DNA from: CAXTTV01 sp964247295
GTDB lineage: Bacteria > Chloroflexota > Ktedonobacteria > Ktedonobacterales > Ktedonobacteraceae
Direction: 5' to 3'
Length of the DNA stretch: 64,000 bases
NCBI GenBank assembly: GCA_964247295.1
Contig: CAXTTV010000003.1
Location: forward strand, 1 to 64,000
Shown here: positions 52,467 through 62,049 of the stretch, one piece after another
Layout: each line of letters starts with the position of its first letter
Numbering within the stretch: the first letter of the stretch is position 1
Program-made: the position numbers and the translations under genes
The notes under the pieces: generated by a model
What the model was told of the DNA's origin: nothing
Database searches by the model: none
Seen by the model: only the letters and a program-made list of their open reading frames with translations

Positions 52467-53516
52467 ATGCTTTTCTCTTTTGTTCTCGCTGTGACGGTAA
52501 ATGTAAGGCCGGCCACAATCTCCCAATATTTGTTTACAGCCGCACTTTTAACACTGGTGCTGATGACCTGGGCCTATATTTTGTACACAGTGGGTTCGGC
52601 CCGGTTGGCGAAGCAATTGGATGGAACGGCAGAGGTTGCCGCAAGTTCTTCTAACCATAGCTTGCTGGCCTCGGCTGCCAGTGGAGTAGCGACAATGGCC
52701 CGTGACCATGTGATTCTTCATGAGCAGCCTGATGGCGAGCGACCAATTCCCCTTAATCCCCGGTTGATCTCTTTAGGGCGCGCGGGCAGCATGTTAGGCT
52801 GGCTCACACTCGCTCTGCTAATTTTTTCGCAAGTGCTGCGAACGATTGTAACCCAGCATGCCCCCTGGAGCGATCTCTACGAGTTCAGTTTAAGCTTTAC
52901 AGCGGCTCTGCTGCTGGCCTATCTGGTATTTGAGGTACGCTTTCATGAGCGGGTTAAAGCCTGGGGCTTGTACGTTTGCCTGCTGGCCCTGATTACCCTG
53001 GTGGTGGCCCTCTACATTGGGGTGAGCTACAATATTGTCACAGCCAGTTCTCAGTTAATTCCGGCGCTCCAGGATAAAACCATTCTGACAATCCATGTCG
53101 CGATGGCGGTTTTTGCCTATGCGATGTTCAGCGTGGCGTTTGGCGCGGGCCTGATTATGCTGGTCCAGGGAGGAGAGGGACAGCGCTATCGCTGGTTGCC
53201 CTCGGCTGAGGCAGCCGATGAGCTCTCGTACAAGGCCGTAATTGTAGGCTTCCCATTGCTGGCCCTGAACCTGATTCTTGGGGCTTACTGGGCGAATTAT
53301 GCCTGGGGCCATTATTGGAGTTGGGACCCGAAAGAGACCTCCGCCCTGATTACCTGGCTGATCTATGCCGTCTATCTCCATGCGCGGGGTATTCGTGGCT
53401 GGCGCGGTCAGCGGATCGGCTGGATTTTGACGATCGGTTTTCTGGCGACATTATTCACCTATTATGGTGTCAGTTTCTTTGTTCCCAGTCTGCATAGTTA
53501 TGCAACTCCTAAATAA
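52467..53516 (+). CDS. Cytochrome c biogenesis protein CcsA/CcsB (ResC-like)
   Basis: 349 residues with about eight membrane spans. The haem-handling WWD-type motif is GHYWSWDPKETSALITW, flanked by conserved histidines in LTIHVAMAVFAYAMF and VYLHARG. Part of system II that moves haem to apocytochromes; its partner ResB/Ccs1 is not in the window. The ATG follows AGAGGT. Confidence 0.9.
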   Translation: MLFSFVLAVTVNVRPATISQYLFTAALLTLVLMTWAYILYTVGSARLAKQLDGTAEVAASSSNHSLLASAASGVATMARDHVILHEQPDGERPIPLNPRLISLGRAGSMLGWLTLALLIFSQVLRTIVTQHAPWSDLYEFSLSFTAALLLAYLVFEVRFHERVKAWGLYVCLLALITLVVALYIGVSYNIVTASSQLIPALQDKTILTIHVAMAVFAYAMFSVAFGAGLIMLVQGGEGQRYRWLPSAEAADELSYKAVIVGFPLLALNLILGAYWANYAWGHYWSWDPKETSALITWLIYAVYLHARGIRGWRGQRIGWILTIGFLATLFTYYGVSFFVPSLHSYATPK

Positions 53517-53555
53517 CCCCTGAGGAGAAGGCCCCTGAGAAGCCTGTCAATCTAC

Positions 53556-53584
53556 TTGACACCCTGGAACGCGAGGGATAAGAT
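53556..53584 (+). promoter_or_regulatory. Sigma-70-type promoter
   Basis: TTGACA (53556-53561), a 17-bp spacer, then TAAGAT (53579-53584). It precedes the hypothetical gene at 53642 by about 50 nt. Confidence 0.7.
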
Positions 53585-53641
53585 AATGAAATGTAAACAA
53601 GACGTTCCGGGTAGCCTTCCTCCTCAAGAAGGGGTCCATTT

Positions 53642-54127
53642 ATGTCTTTTCAGATCTGTATCAAGACAAATAAAACGCTTCAACAGCTTGCCACAGAGAT
53701 CCAGCGCCTATGTTCGCTTCCTCCTTTTTCCGAAAATGCTTTCTCAGGCGAGCCCTATTGCCAGTTCGAGATGCTCGGCATGCTCATTCTGATCCAACGT
53801 TCCGATGAGGAGGAGCGTGATCCCGAGGTTCGCGATTTCCCCTTTAGCTTTAATCTACAGATGTCTTTTACTGATCATAATCTGGATACGGATGAGATGG
53901 AGTATCATCTCCAGCCGTATTATGCCCAACTTCTCTCTTTTAATCTAGGACTGGATACCGCCTATCCTGAGAAAAAACAGGTGGATCAGAACTGGCAGGT
54001 CCGCTATCGCTTCTGTCGTAAAAATCCCGAATGGCGGTCCGATTTGCTTTTTGGGGAGAAAGGCTGGCAGCCAGCAATTATTGAGAACCCTCCCAGTACC
54101 TGGCGCGCTCTATTTCCGATGTTTTGA
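53642..54127 (+). CDS. Hypothetical soluble protein (161 aa)
   Basis: 161 residues, mixed alpha/beta composition, with many aromatic residues and no signal or membrane segment. I do not recognise a family. Features: a polar N-terminus (MSFQICIKTNKTLQQLATE), an acidic middle (DEEERDPEVRD) and a Trp-rich C-terminus. The ATG follows GAAGGGG and a good promoter, and the coding character is convincing. Confidence 0.75.
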   Translation: MSFQICIKTNKTLQQLATEIQRLCSLPPFSENAFSGEPYCQFEMLGMLILIQRSDEEERDPEVRDFPFSFNLQMSFTDHNLDTDEMEYHLQPYYAQLLSFNLGLDTAYPEKKQVDQNWQVRYRFCRKNPEWRSDLLFGEKGWQPAIIENPPSTWRALFPMF

Positions 54128-54225
54128 TTGTGCCTTTTTACCTTGTTGCATTCCTTCTTCAATGCCACCTTTTACCGTTCCGCTGTTCCACATGTTTTGT
54201 GTAACAACTTTGGAGGTAACACCTG

Positions 54226-55860
54226 ATGGACAACGTTCAGTCTGGCTCGGGCGCGCCGGGTGGTCGCCCTGTAATCACCAAGCAGGATATGCGTGTACTC
54301 TCCGATCTTTCTCGCTACAATTGTGCCGCCTTTGAGCCGTTTGTGGCTTTTATTTATGAGAGCCCCACAGGTGATGACCCCCTCCTTTATTCCAACGTAG
54401 AGCTGGCACGTGAAGCCTCTCAACTTGCAGCCGGTCTGCAAGGGATCGGGATTGAGAAGGGCGATCGTGTAATTGTGATGATGTTTAATGGTCCTCAGGT
54501 GGTTATTGCCTATCAGGCGATCGCGCGCGCGGGCGCGATCATTATTCCTGTGCTGCCTCTGCTCAAGGGGCCAGAGGTGCGCTTTATCGTGGAGAACTCG
54601 GGCGCGAAGGCGATTTTTACCAACAATCTTTTTCTGCCGACTCTGCAACAGGCGATCGGGACTCTATCCACAATGCAGGCTTTCATCGGGGTAGGAGATC
54701 TCAGCAACTTTAGCGATTTTCAGTCGAAGGGGCAGCTTTACGCTTACCCAGATCTGGTCGAGCGGGGTCAGGATCACGCCGAGGATTATTTGACGAGCAG
54801 TGCTCTGGTCGATATCGAGCCAGATGATGCGGCGGCGATCCTCTATACCTCGGGAACCACGGGCCAGCCCAAAGGCGTGGTTTTAACGCATCGCAACCTG
54901 GTTGCCAATGCGTTGAGCGGCTTTACGAATATCTCTAAAGATGGAGTTCAAGAGACGCAGCTCTCGATCCTTCCGTTGGCCCATGCCTATGGGATCATCT
55001 CATCCAATGTGAGTTTTCTGAATGGGGCTCAATCGGTAATGCAGCCTCGCTTCGATCCTACGGCTGTTCTTAAAGCGATCGAGCGGTATAAAATCAGTTC
55101 ATTCGCGGGTGTGCCAGCGATGTTTGTGGCCTTGCTGTACGCGCCTGATGCCGATAAGTATGATACCAGTAGTTTAACGTATTGTGTCTCAGGATCAGCA
55201 CCGCTCCCCCTGGCGATTCTGACGGCCTTTGAGCAGAAGTTTCACTGTAAGATTCTTGAGGGGTATGGACTCTCCGAGGCCAGCGCGATGCTGACGGGGC
55301 ATTCCATCACTATGCTTCAAAAGCCGGGCTCGGTTGGGAAGGCTGTTGAGGGCGTGGATCTTCGGATTGTCGACGATAATGACCAGTCCCTGCCAAAGGG
55401 GGAGGTTGGAGAGATTATCGCGCGTGGTTCTAACATTATGCAAGGCTATTATCAATTACCGGCTGAGACGAGTCTTACGATGCGCAATGGCTGGTTGCAT
55501 ACCGGTGATATGGGCTATCTCGATGAAGATGATTATCTCTACATTGTGGAGCGCAAAAAGGATCTGATCATTCGAGGGGGCTTTAATGTTTACCCTCGCG
55601 ATATTGAGGAGGTTCTTAATAACCATCCAGCGGTCCTGGAGTCGGCTGTCATTGGCGTTCCCTCAGAGCTTATGGGAGAAGAGGTCAAGGCCTTTGTTGT
55701 GCGTCGTAACCCTGTAGATGCCGAGGAACTGATGGCATACAGTCGTCAGTTGCTTGCCAACTATAAGACTCCAAGTCGGATCACCTTTGTGGATGAACTA
55801 CCCCGAAACGCGATTGGCAAGATTGACAAAAAGATTTTGCGACAGCAGCATAATTTGTAA
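54226..55860 (+). CDS. Acyl-CoA ligase (AMP-forming, FadD-like)
   Basis: 544-residue ANL-superfamily adenylating enzyme. Core motifs: YTSGTTGQPKGVVLTHRN (P-loop), GYGLSEAS (A5), YLHTGDMGYLDEDDYLY equivalents (HTGDMGYLDED, A7), and NAIGKIDKK (A10 catalytic lysine). It activates a carboxylic acid to its CoA thioester; the Asn-poor pocket does not reveal chain length. The ATG follows GGAGGT. It heads a three-gene operon with an Lrp-type RAM protein and a ThDP enzyme. Confidence 0.9.
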   Translation: MDNVQSGSGAPGGRPVITKQDMRVLSDLSRYNCAAFEPFVAFIYESPTGDDPLLYSNVELAREASQLAAGLQGIGIEKGDRVIVMMFNGPQVVIAYQAIARAGAIIIPVLPLLKGPEVRFIVENSGAKAIFTNNLFLPTLQQAIGTLSTMQAFIGVGDLSNFSDFQSKGQLYAYPDLVERGQDHAEDYLTSSALVDIEPDDAAAILYTSGTTGQPKGVVLTHRNLVANALSGFTNISKDGVQETQLSILPLAHAYGIISSNVSFLNGAQSVMQPRFDPTAVLKAIERYKISSFAGVPAMFVALLYAPDADKYDTSSLTYCVSGSAPLPLAILTAFEQKFHCKILEGYGLSEASAMLTGHSITMLQKPGSVGKAVEGVDLRIVDDNDQSLPKGEVGEIIARGSNIMQGYYQLPAETSLTMRNGWLHTGDMGYLDEDDYLYIVERKKDLIIRGGFNVYPRDIEEVLNNHPAVLESAVIGVPSELMGEEVKAFVVRRNPVDAEELMAYSRQLLANYKTPSRITFVDELPRNAIGKIDKKILRQQHNL

Positions 55861-55892
55861 AGCAGAGCTGCTTTATCAAGAGGAGATTTTTT

Positions 55893-56171
55893 ATGGTAAC
55901 CGCTTTAGTCTTGATCAACGTACAGCGTGGTCAGGTAGATGAGACGGCTCAGGCTCTATTAGAGATCGAAGGGGTGGCTGAAGTTTACTCCGTTACGGGC
56001 GAGTATGATCTGGTTGTTCAGCTTCGCCTGCCAGAATATGAGGCCCTGGCCGGTGCTGTCACAAGTCACATGCTGAAGATCTCCTCGATTACCAAAACCC
56101 ATACCTTGATGGCCTTTCAACGTTTCTCAAAAGCTGATCTTCAGCAGGCCTGGGATCTGGGGATCGAGTAG
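55893..56171 (+). CDS. Stand-alone Lrp/AsnC ligand-binding (RAM) domain protein
   Basis: 92 residues: only the ferredoxin-like RAM effector domain of Lrp/AsnC regulators (VTALVLINVQRGQVDETAQALLEI, then VYSVTGEYDLVVQLRL), with no DNA-binding helix-turn-helix. Such proteins bind amino acids and form ring oligomers or mix with full regulators. It sits between the acyl-CoA ligase and the ThDP enzyme, suggesting metabolic control of the operon (inference). AGGAGA precedes the ATG. Confidence 0.9.
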   Translation: MVTALVLINVQRGQVDETAQALLEIEGVAEVYSVTGEYDLVVQLRLPEYEALAGAVTSHMLKISSITKTHTLMAFQRFSKADLQQAWDLGIE

Positions 56172-56214
56172 CCTGATCTTTCTTAAAAAGATCGGGGAAG
56201 ATGAGGAGTCTGCG

Positions 56215-57861
56215 ATGTCGATGACACATGGTGGCTGGTTGGTCGCGAAGATCTTGAAACGCGAGGGGATCGAAGTTGTTTTTACTCTGAGTGGCGGCCA
56301 TATTGCCGCGATCTACGATGGGTGCCTTCGCGAGGGAATCCGAGTGATTGACACTCGCCATGAGCAGGCGGCGGTCCATGCCGCCGAAGGCTGGGCCAAA
56401 GTTACCCGTAAGCCAGGAGTGGCCCTGCTAACGGCGGGGCCGGGGGTGACCGATGGGATTACTGGAGTGGCAAACGCCTTTCTAGCGAACAGCCCTGTGC
56501 TGGTAATCGGTGGCGCGGCTCCTCTCAGTTTATGGGATCGTGGGGCGCTGCAAGAGATGAACCAGATCGATCTGCTGCGCCCGGTCACGAAATGGGCCAG
56601 GACGGTTCATGAGACCAGCCGGATCTCTGAGTATACCGCCTCAGCTTTTCGTCAGATGCTGGGTGGGCGTCCAGGGCCAGCCTTTCTAGAGATGCCGATG
56701 GACGTTCTCAATAATTTCGCGGATACAGATACCGCGATCGATCCCGGTGAGCCCTCAATGTATCGTTCGCGGAGCCGACTCTTTCCGGACGCCGACCAGA
56801 TCCTACGAGCCGCCGCGCTACTGGAAGGGGCTCAGCGCCCGGTCATCATGGCTGGGACGGCGACCTGGTGGTGTGATGCGTCAAAGCCCCTGCGTCAACT
56901 GGCGGCCCGCCTTCAGGCCCCGGTCTTTCTCAATGGCGCGGCTCGTGGGAGCCTGCCACCGGATGATCCCTATTTTTTCTCGGCCTCTCGCCGCAAAGCT
57001 CTGGAGGACGGCGACCTGATTATCGCGGTTGGAACCAGAATGGACTTTCGTTTGAACCATGGGCAGGCCCCGTTGATTCCCGAGCGCGCGAAGATGATCT
57101 GGTTGGACCTTTCGCCGGAAGATATTGGGCTGAACCGTGGGGTGGACGTTGGGCTGCCTGGAGATGTGGGAGTCAGTTTAACGCAACTTGCCGAAGCCAT
57201 CAAACAGCGGCAGGGTACCGACTGGCTTCGGCAAATCCGCGACCTTGAGATTGCCTCGCAGGCTCGCGACAAGGCGGCCCTGAATTCTGACTCCACACCA
57301 ATTCATCCAATGCGCTTCTGCCGCGAGATCCGAGACTTCATCGACGAAAACACCACCGTGATTGGCGATGGGGGAGACATCGTGAGCTATGCGGGTCGGG
57401 TGATCAATGTCTCCAGGCCTGGCTACTGGCTTGATCCCGGCCCTATGGGTTGTCTGGGGACCGGGACCGGCTTTGCCATAGCAGCCCAACTGGCTCGCCC
57501 GGACGAAAAGGTATTGATTATCCATGGGGATGGTGCGTTTGGCCTCAATGGGATGGAGTTTGAAAGCATGGTGCGGCAGAATTTGCCGGTGGTCTCGATC
57601 ATTGGGAACGACGGAGCTTGGGGGCAGATCAAACACCCGCAGCAGGCAATGATCGGGCATTCGACCGCCGCAGATCTGGCACCAGGCATTCGTTACGACA
57701 AGATGGTCGAGGCTCTGGGGGGCCATGGTGAACTGGTAGAGCGGCCAGAAGAGATCCGCCCGGCCCTGGAGCGCGCCTTTGCCTCGGGTAAGCCCGCCTG
57801 CGTCAATGTCTTGTTAGATCCCAATAAACCATATAGCCGCTCTACCAACGTCGCCGTCTGA
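56215..57861 (+). CDS. ThDP-dependent enzyme (2-hydroxyacyl-CoA lyase / acetolactate-synthase-like)
   Basis: 548-residue enzyme of the pyruvate-oxidase-like ThDP family. N-terminal PYR domain with the catalytic glutamate in RHEQAAVHAAEG, a middle domain, and a PP domain with GDGAFGLNGMEFESMV and the metal-binding NDGAWGQIK. Overall it resembles acetolactate synthase, but the RPVTKWARTVHETSRI stretch and the operon with an acyl-CoA ligase suggest 2-hydroxyacyl-CoA lyase or oxalyl-CoA decarboxylase. No small regulatory IlvH subunit is adjacent. Assignment beyond the family is inference. Confidence 0.85.
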   Translation: MSMTHGGWLVAKILKREGIEVVFTLSGGHIAAIYDGCLREGIRVIDTRHEQAAVHAAEGWAKVTRKPGVALLTAGPGVTDGITGVANAFLANSPVLVIGGAAPLSLWDRGALQEMNQIDLLRPVTKWARTVHETSRISEYTASAFRQMLGGRPGPAFLEMPMDVLNNFADTDTAIDPGEPSMYRSRSRLFPDADQILRAAALLEGAQRPVIMAGTATWWCDASKPLRQLAARLQAPVFLNGAARGSLPPDDPYFFSASRRKALEDGDLIIAVGTRMDFRLNHGQAPLIPERAKMIWLDLSPEDIGLNRGVDVGLPGDVGVSLTQLAEAIKQRQGTDWLRQIRDLEIASQARDKAALNSDSTPIHPMRFCREIRDFIDENTTVIGDGGDIVSYAGRVINVSRPGYWLDPGPMGCLGTGTGFAIAAQLARPDEKVLIIHGDGAFGLNGMEFESMVRQNLPVVSIIGNDGAWGQIKHPQQAMIGHSTAADLAPGIRYDKMVEALGGHGELVERPEEIRPALERAFASGKPACVNVLLDPNKPYSRSTNVAV

Positions 57862-57871
57862 TATCTGTAAG

Positions 57872-57903
57872 GGCCATCGCCGGGATACAAAGTGATGGCC
57901 TTT
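57872..57903 (+). terminator. Terminator after the ThDP enzyme gene
   Basis: GGCCATC / GATGGCC, a 7-bp stem with a long loop, followed by TTT. It lies between convergent genes, 10 bp after the stop, and is only moderately strong. Confidence 0.5.
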
Positions 57904-58549
57904 ATCCGGCGTCTTCAGTAAACTCAACTTCTACACGGCTCCCATCCGGCAGATCGCGGATCTGCTGAGCCACCTCCGCCCGAACCTGCATCCCTTTAAC
58001 CGCATCCAGTGCTACCAGATTCTCTAAATCAAAGTCTCCACCAAACACAAACAATTGGCGGGGAATCAATCTTTTCTCCGGGTCCAGCGGCCCTTGCAGG
58101 TACTCCCAATCGTTAGCGAACAGGCTCCCAACCTCTACCTGATCATCGTCGAGGATCTTGTAGGCCCACTCATTCAGATCAGCGGCATGCTCTTCCTGTT
58201 CCCCTGTTTCAGGATCGAAGCGCCAGATCTGCCCCTCACGGATCAAAAACTGCTCGCCAAAGATATCTTCAGCGAAACAGAGCCCATCCATAAGCAGATC
58301 GCTGTAGTGATTGCGCCAGAGCTCCTGACTATTCCAGCGTTCCAGATCGTATCCCTGAGTTTGTTTTCCCAGAGGGAAAAGATGGAGCGCTCTCTCAAAA
58401 GCGAAAAAGCCGTTTTTTGTCCGCAGTAACGTCTCCAGAGGATCGGCCAGGTCGCCGGCCACCCTCCTTATCTTTTCAGGGAGGCGCTCAATAGGATTGC
58501 CAAGGGGCTCACTCGCCAGTTGAAGTAAGGCCTCCAAATCTTCTGCCAT
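57902..58549 (-). CDS. SMI1/KNR4-like (SUKH) family protein
   Basis: 215 residues resembling SUKH/SMI1-KNR4 proteins. The pattern LLRTKNGFFAFERALHLFPLG, then a W-x-x-N stretch, FAEDIFGEQFLI, WRFDPETGE and WAYKIL matches that fold. Many SUKH members are immunity proteins of polymorphic toxins, but no toxin gene is next to it. Acidic overall. Starts at an ATG at 58549. Confidence 0.8.
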   Translation of the reverse strand: MAEDLEALLQLASEPLGNPIERLPEKIRRVAGDLADPLETLLRTKNGFFAFERALHLFPLGKQTQGYDLERWNSQELWRNHYSDLLMDGLCFAEDIFGEQFLIREGQIWRFDPETGEQEEHAADLNEWAYKILDDDQVEVGSLFANDWEYLQGPLDPEKRLIPRQLFVFGGDFDLENLVALDAVKGMQVRAEVAQQIRDLPDGSRVEVEFTEDAG

Positions 58550-58879
58550 AACTTTTCCCTTTCTTTACTCTTTTTGTCTTTCCTATTATCAGCAAACATG
58601 TCTAATTCTATGAGATTTTGCAAATGCAGTGGGCACTTTTAGACAGAAGTCCTTTTTACGTTTTTTAGTCATAATCTGTGCATAATCAGAATATTTTATT
58701 GCCTAATAGCTCAAAGAGAGTCATTGTGACAAAATATGAAGATGTGTACGTTTATATACTATAGACGGTCATGTATTCGCACGACTGCATATGGAAACTT
58801 TGTAACGGCTTTCGGATCTGTCACCACTATTTTTGTAGCTTTGACAGAATAGGATAGGACGTTAATTAGTACTTTTAAG

Positions 58880-58909
58880 TTGACAAAATCTTTTATAGTC
58901 ACGTACACT
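58880..58909 (+). promoter_or_regulatory. Sigma-70-type promoter of the large BACON-repeat gene
   Basis: TTGACA (58880-58885), an 18-bp spacer, then TACACT (58904-58909), 44 bp before the GTG at 58954; the layout matches the promoter at 20094. The rest of the 404-bp gap (58550-58953) is AT-rich with a second TTGACA at 58841 and a TATACT at 58755, neither with a good partner. Confidence 0.7.
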
Positions 58910-58953
58910 TGCTTTCGTATCAGAAATTTTATGTATAGAGGGGTAACCGAACG

Positions 58954-61900
58954 GTGCCTTACTGTCAAGATTGCGGAAAACCAATCTCCTCCAGCAGTTC
59001 CGGGTGCGAATGTTCTTCCAAATACAATACAATCCCATCGGTTGCCTCTCCAACAAATAAATTGGAACAAGTTGAGGCTTCCTCTGCTGCGAGTGATGCT
59101 GCTGATATACAAAACCAATTAAATAGCAGTTTTGCGTTGACTAAAGAGAAGAAGATCGATAGAGTGGAACCTGATTCTTTTGGCAAGGACAACCATGAGG
59201 TTCCCAACATTCCTCTCAGACCGCTTCGCTCGACCGGTTATCCTACTATTTTGAGGCGGCTTCCTCTAAAAACCCTTTTACGTGTTGGTCTAGGAGGGGC
59301 GATCCTTTTGGCATTTCTTTTGGCTGGCATCCTTAATGCTATAAACTCATTTGGTGATGGCCGTGCCCATTCAAACAATTCTCAAAGCCCTACTATTTCA
59401 GTTTTCCCAACGATTGTCGCTCACGGAGCTCTGGTACGTGTGCGTGGCAACCGGTTTCAGACTGAAACGGCGATCAGTCTGACGCTTGATAATAACATGC
59501 CTCTAATGGACACCGCCAGAACGGCTCTGATCCATTCTGATTATCAGGGAAATTTCAGCGATACGTTTGTGGTTCAGCCGGATTGGGTTGACGGTCCCCA
59601 TACCGTGCATGCTGAGGACGCGGTTCTGCATAAGATTGCTAGCTATTCGATTACCGTGACTGGTCATGGTAGAGCGCAGCGTCCCGCGCACCTTCAGGTT
59701 TCCACCAATACATTGGATATGGGGGCGGGCGATCCCACAACCAGTAAGACGCAGGTACTTGTGCTCTCGAATATCGGTGGGGGGCAGATCAATTGGCAGA
59801 CGGCGGTTACTCAATCCTGGCTTCAGGTTGGTCCGCAGCAGGGGACGTTTTTCAGCGGCCAGAATGTTCAAGTGGCGATCGCGGTCAGCCGGGCGCAACT
59901 GGCTCCCGGCACGTATGAGGGTCAGATTGTCTTTTTGTCTGATGCCGGTGAAGTCTCGGTAACTATAAAAATGAGTGTGACCCCGCTGCTGGTAGTCGCG
60001 GCCACCACCCACCAGGCCACGCTTCAGATTGATCCACCGATACTTACATTTGTGGGTAAAGACGGCAGTGGAGATCCCGCTACTCAAAGATTGACGCTTA
60101 CGAATCCGGGGCAGGCCGCGCTTCGCTGGCAGGCTCAGACTAATACAAGTGATGGACAGAACTGGCTTCAAATCTCACAAAATAATAATACGCTTGAGTC
60201 AGGAGGGGTTCAGGCCCTGATGGTGATGGTTGATACCAGTCGACTACTGCCGGGCACCTATACTGGCCGTGTTCACATCCTGGCTCAGGGCGATCAACCG
60301 GTCTTGAATGGTGATCAGAGCGTGTATGTGAGCCTGACGATTCAGCCGCAGTGCATGTTGAACGTGACTCCTGGAACCCTGTCATTTATGGGAGCCTATC
60401 AGCATGCCAATCCGCCTGAGCAAACGTTTGAGGTTACTACTGATGCCTCCTGTACTGGCAGTCAGAACTGGACGGCGGAGACCAGCACTCAAGATGGTCA
60501 TCCATGGCTTCGCATTTCAACTGGTCTGGGAGTAACCCCTTCCAGGTTACGTGTTTCGGCCTCAACCTCTGGAATGGGTCAGGGCATATATAATGGTCAG
60601 ATCACGCTGCATACCGACGCGAATACCTTGATCCTGCCAGTCTCATTGCAGGTTGCACCACCGAATGTGCCGATTCTTCAAAGCAACAGTAATGCTATGA
60701 ACTTTAATGCCATATTGGGCTCGGGAGCGTCACAGATACCAGGGTCAGTTGTCTTGAGCAATTCGGGCACCGCCCAATTAAATTGGCAGGCTGCGGCGAT
60801 TACCAGTAGCGGTGGAGATTGGCTGCATCTTAGCAATCAGGATGGGCAGCTTACCCCTGGTCAATCAAAGGAGATTGCGATCTCCGCCCAAACGCTGCCT
60901 GAGATGGTTCCAGGCGACTATAACGGACAGATCGCATTTAGCGCTACGGACTCGTCAGGTAAGCCTCTGGCAACGGTTCCGCCGCCGATCTCAATCTCGT
61001 TCTCAGTCCAGCTTCCCTGTGGTTTCTCTGTCTCTCCAAAACATCTGAGTTTTACCGACATCATTGGCGGTCCTAATCCGTCCAATCAGATGGTTGTGCT
61101 GGCAACCAGTGGTAACTGTACGCAACCGCTGAATTGGAGTACTATGGGTAATCCAGACTGGTTGATTGTAACACCAGATCATGGCACGCTCACTCCTGGT
61201 GAACCTTTGAATGTGCGGATCGGGATCTCCGCCGCTGGTCTGAGTGACCCAAGCTATGTGGGACAGATGGTCTTTAAAGCTACCGATAGTGGCACAGGGA
61301 GACCGATTGGTCGTCCACAACCCTTAACGGTGGATCTGACGGTCCAGCCACAATGTACTTTACAGTCGCCTTCTTCTCTTCATTCCTTTGAGGCGACGCA
61401 GGGTACGAACCCGGCAAACCAGACGTTTAGCATTGGGCTCTCAGGTACCTGCTCGGGCCAGGTGACGCTTACAACAAAACCGTTGTTGCCAGCTAATCAA
61501 CGGTGGCTGACAATTACCCCTTCGGGTCAGGTAACATCTGATGGGAGTACCATCTTTATCGTCTCGATCTCTTCCGCCAGTTTGCCAGCCGGAACCTATG
61601 ACGGGCAGATCCAGGTGAATGCGAATGCTGTGGATGGTCATACGCTTGCTGGTAGCCCTCAAGTATTGCAGGTTGGGTTAAAGGTTAACGCGGCTCACAG
61701 TATTCCACCGACGCCAGTTCCTCCGACAGTGGTTCCACCGACGCCAGTTCCGCCGACAGCGGTGCCACCGACGCCAGTGCCACCGACGCCAGTGCCACCG
61801 ACAGTGGTTCCACCGACAGTGGTTCCACCGACACCAGTGCCTACCCCAACGCATGGGCCACAGGTGAATTCATCACAAAAAAAGGGGGCGCAAGCCGATA

Positions 61901-62049
61901 TGACGCCTGTGCCCACCCCAACTGAGCCGATACAAGTGATCCCGACTCCCCACCCAACTCCGACTTCAACACCTGCGGCAAAACCAACAAAACCTACAAC
62001 ATTTATAATGGCTAATGCTTTAACGAACGAAGGACTTCACGAGATCTAA
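58954..62049 (+). CDS. Large zinc-ribbon, single-TM surface protein with BACON repeats and PPTPV stalk
   Basis: 1031 residues. A short N-terminal zinc ribbon (MPYCQDCGKP...CECSS) precedes one membrane span (about residues 106-128, LLRVGLGGAILLAFLLAGILNAI). An Ig-like segment and about six BACON-like repeats follow, each with a W-L-x-I/V-S core (NWQTAVTQSWLQVGPQ, RWQAQTNTSDGQNWLQIS, NWTAETSTQDGHPWLRIS and so on). From about residue 917 a nine-fold PPT(P/V)V stalk is encoded, and the last ~50 residues are Pro/Thr-rich. The GTG start follows AGAGGGG. The 3' end overlaps nfo by 30 bp. A paralogue is at 17914. Confidence 0.88.
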   Translation: MPYCQDCGKPISSSSSGCECSSKYNTIPSVASPTNKLEQVEASSAASDAADIQNQLNSSFALTKEKKIDRVEPDSFGKDNHEVPNIPLRPLRSTGYPTILRRLPLKTLLRVGLGGAILLAFLLAGILNAINSFGDGRAHSNNSQSPTISVFPTIVAHGALVRVRGNRFQTETAISLTLDNNMPLMDTARTALIHSDYQGNFSDTFVVQPDWVDGPHTVHAEDAVLHKIASYSITVTGHGRAQRPAHLQVSTNTLDMGAGDPTTSKTQVLVLSNIGGGQINWQTAVTQSWLQVGPQQGTFFSGQNVQVAIAVSRAQLAPGTYEGQIVFLSDAGEVSVTIKMSVTPLLVVAATTHQATLQIDPPILTFVGKDGSGDPATQRLTLTNPGQAALRWQAQTNTSDGQNWLQISQNNNTLESGGVQALMVMVDTSRLLPGTYTGRVHILAQGDQPVLNGDQSVYVSLTIQPQCMLNVTPGTLSFMGAYQHANPPEQTFEVTTDASCTGSQNWTAETSTQDGHPWLRISTGLGVTPSRLRVSASTSGMGQGIYNGQITLHTDANTLILPVSLQVAPPNVPILQSNSNAMNFNAILGSGASQIPGSVVLSNSGTAQLNWQAAAITSSGGDWLHLSNQDGQLTPGQSKEIAISAQTLPEMVPGDYNGQIAFSATDSSGKPLATVPPPISISFSVQLPCGFSVSPKHLSFTDIIGGPNPSNQMVVLATSGNCTQPLNWSTMGNPDWLIVTPDHGTLTPGEPLNVRIGISAAGLSDPSYVGQMVFKATDSGTGRPIGRPQPLTVDLTVQPQCTLQSPSSLHSFEATQGTNPANQTFSIGLSGTCSGQVTLTTKPLLPANQRWLTITPSGQVTSDGSTIFIVSISSASLPAGTYDGQIQVNANAVDGHTLAGSPQVLQVGLKVNAAHSIPPTPVPPTVVPPTPVPPTAVPPTPVPPTPVPPTVVPPTVVPPTPVPTPTHGPQVNSSQKKGAQADMTPVPTPTEPIQVIPTPHPTPTSTPAAKPTKPTTFIMANALTNEGLHEI
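61705..61839 (+). repeat. Nine tandem 15-bp units encoding PPTPV/PPTVV
   Basis: In-frame minisatellite within the surface-protein gene. Units are CCACCGACGCCAGTG-like and CCACCGACAGTGGTT-like; several neighbouring units are identical, so copy number may vary among strains. Confidence 0.9.
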
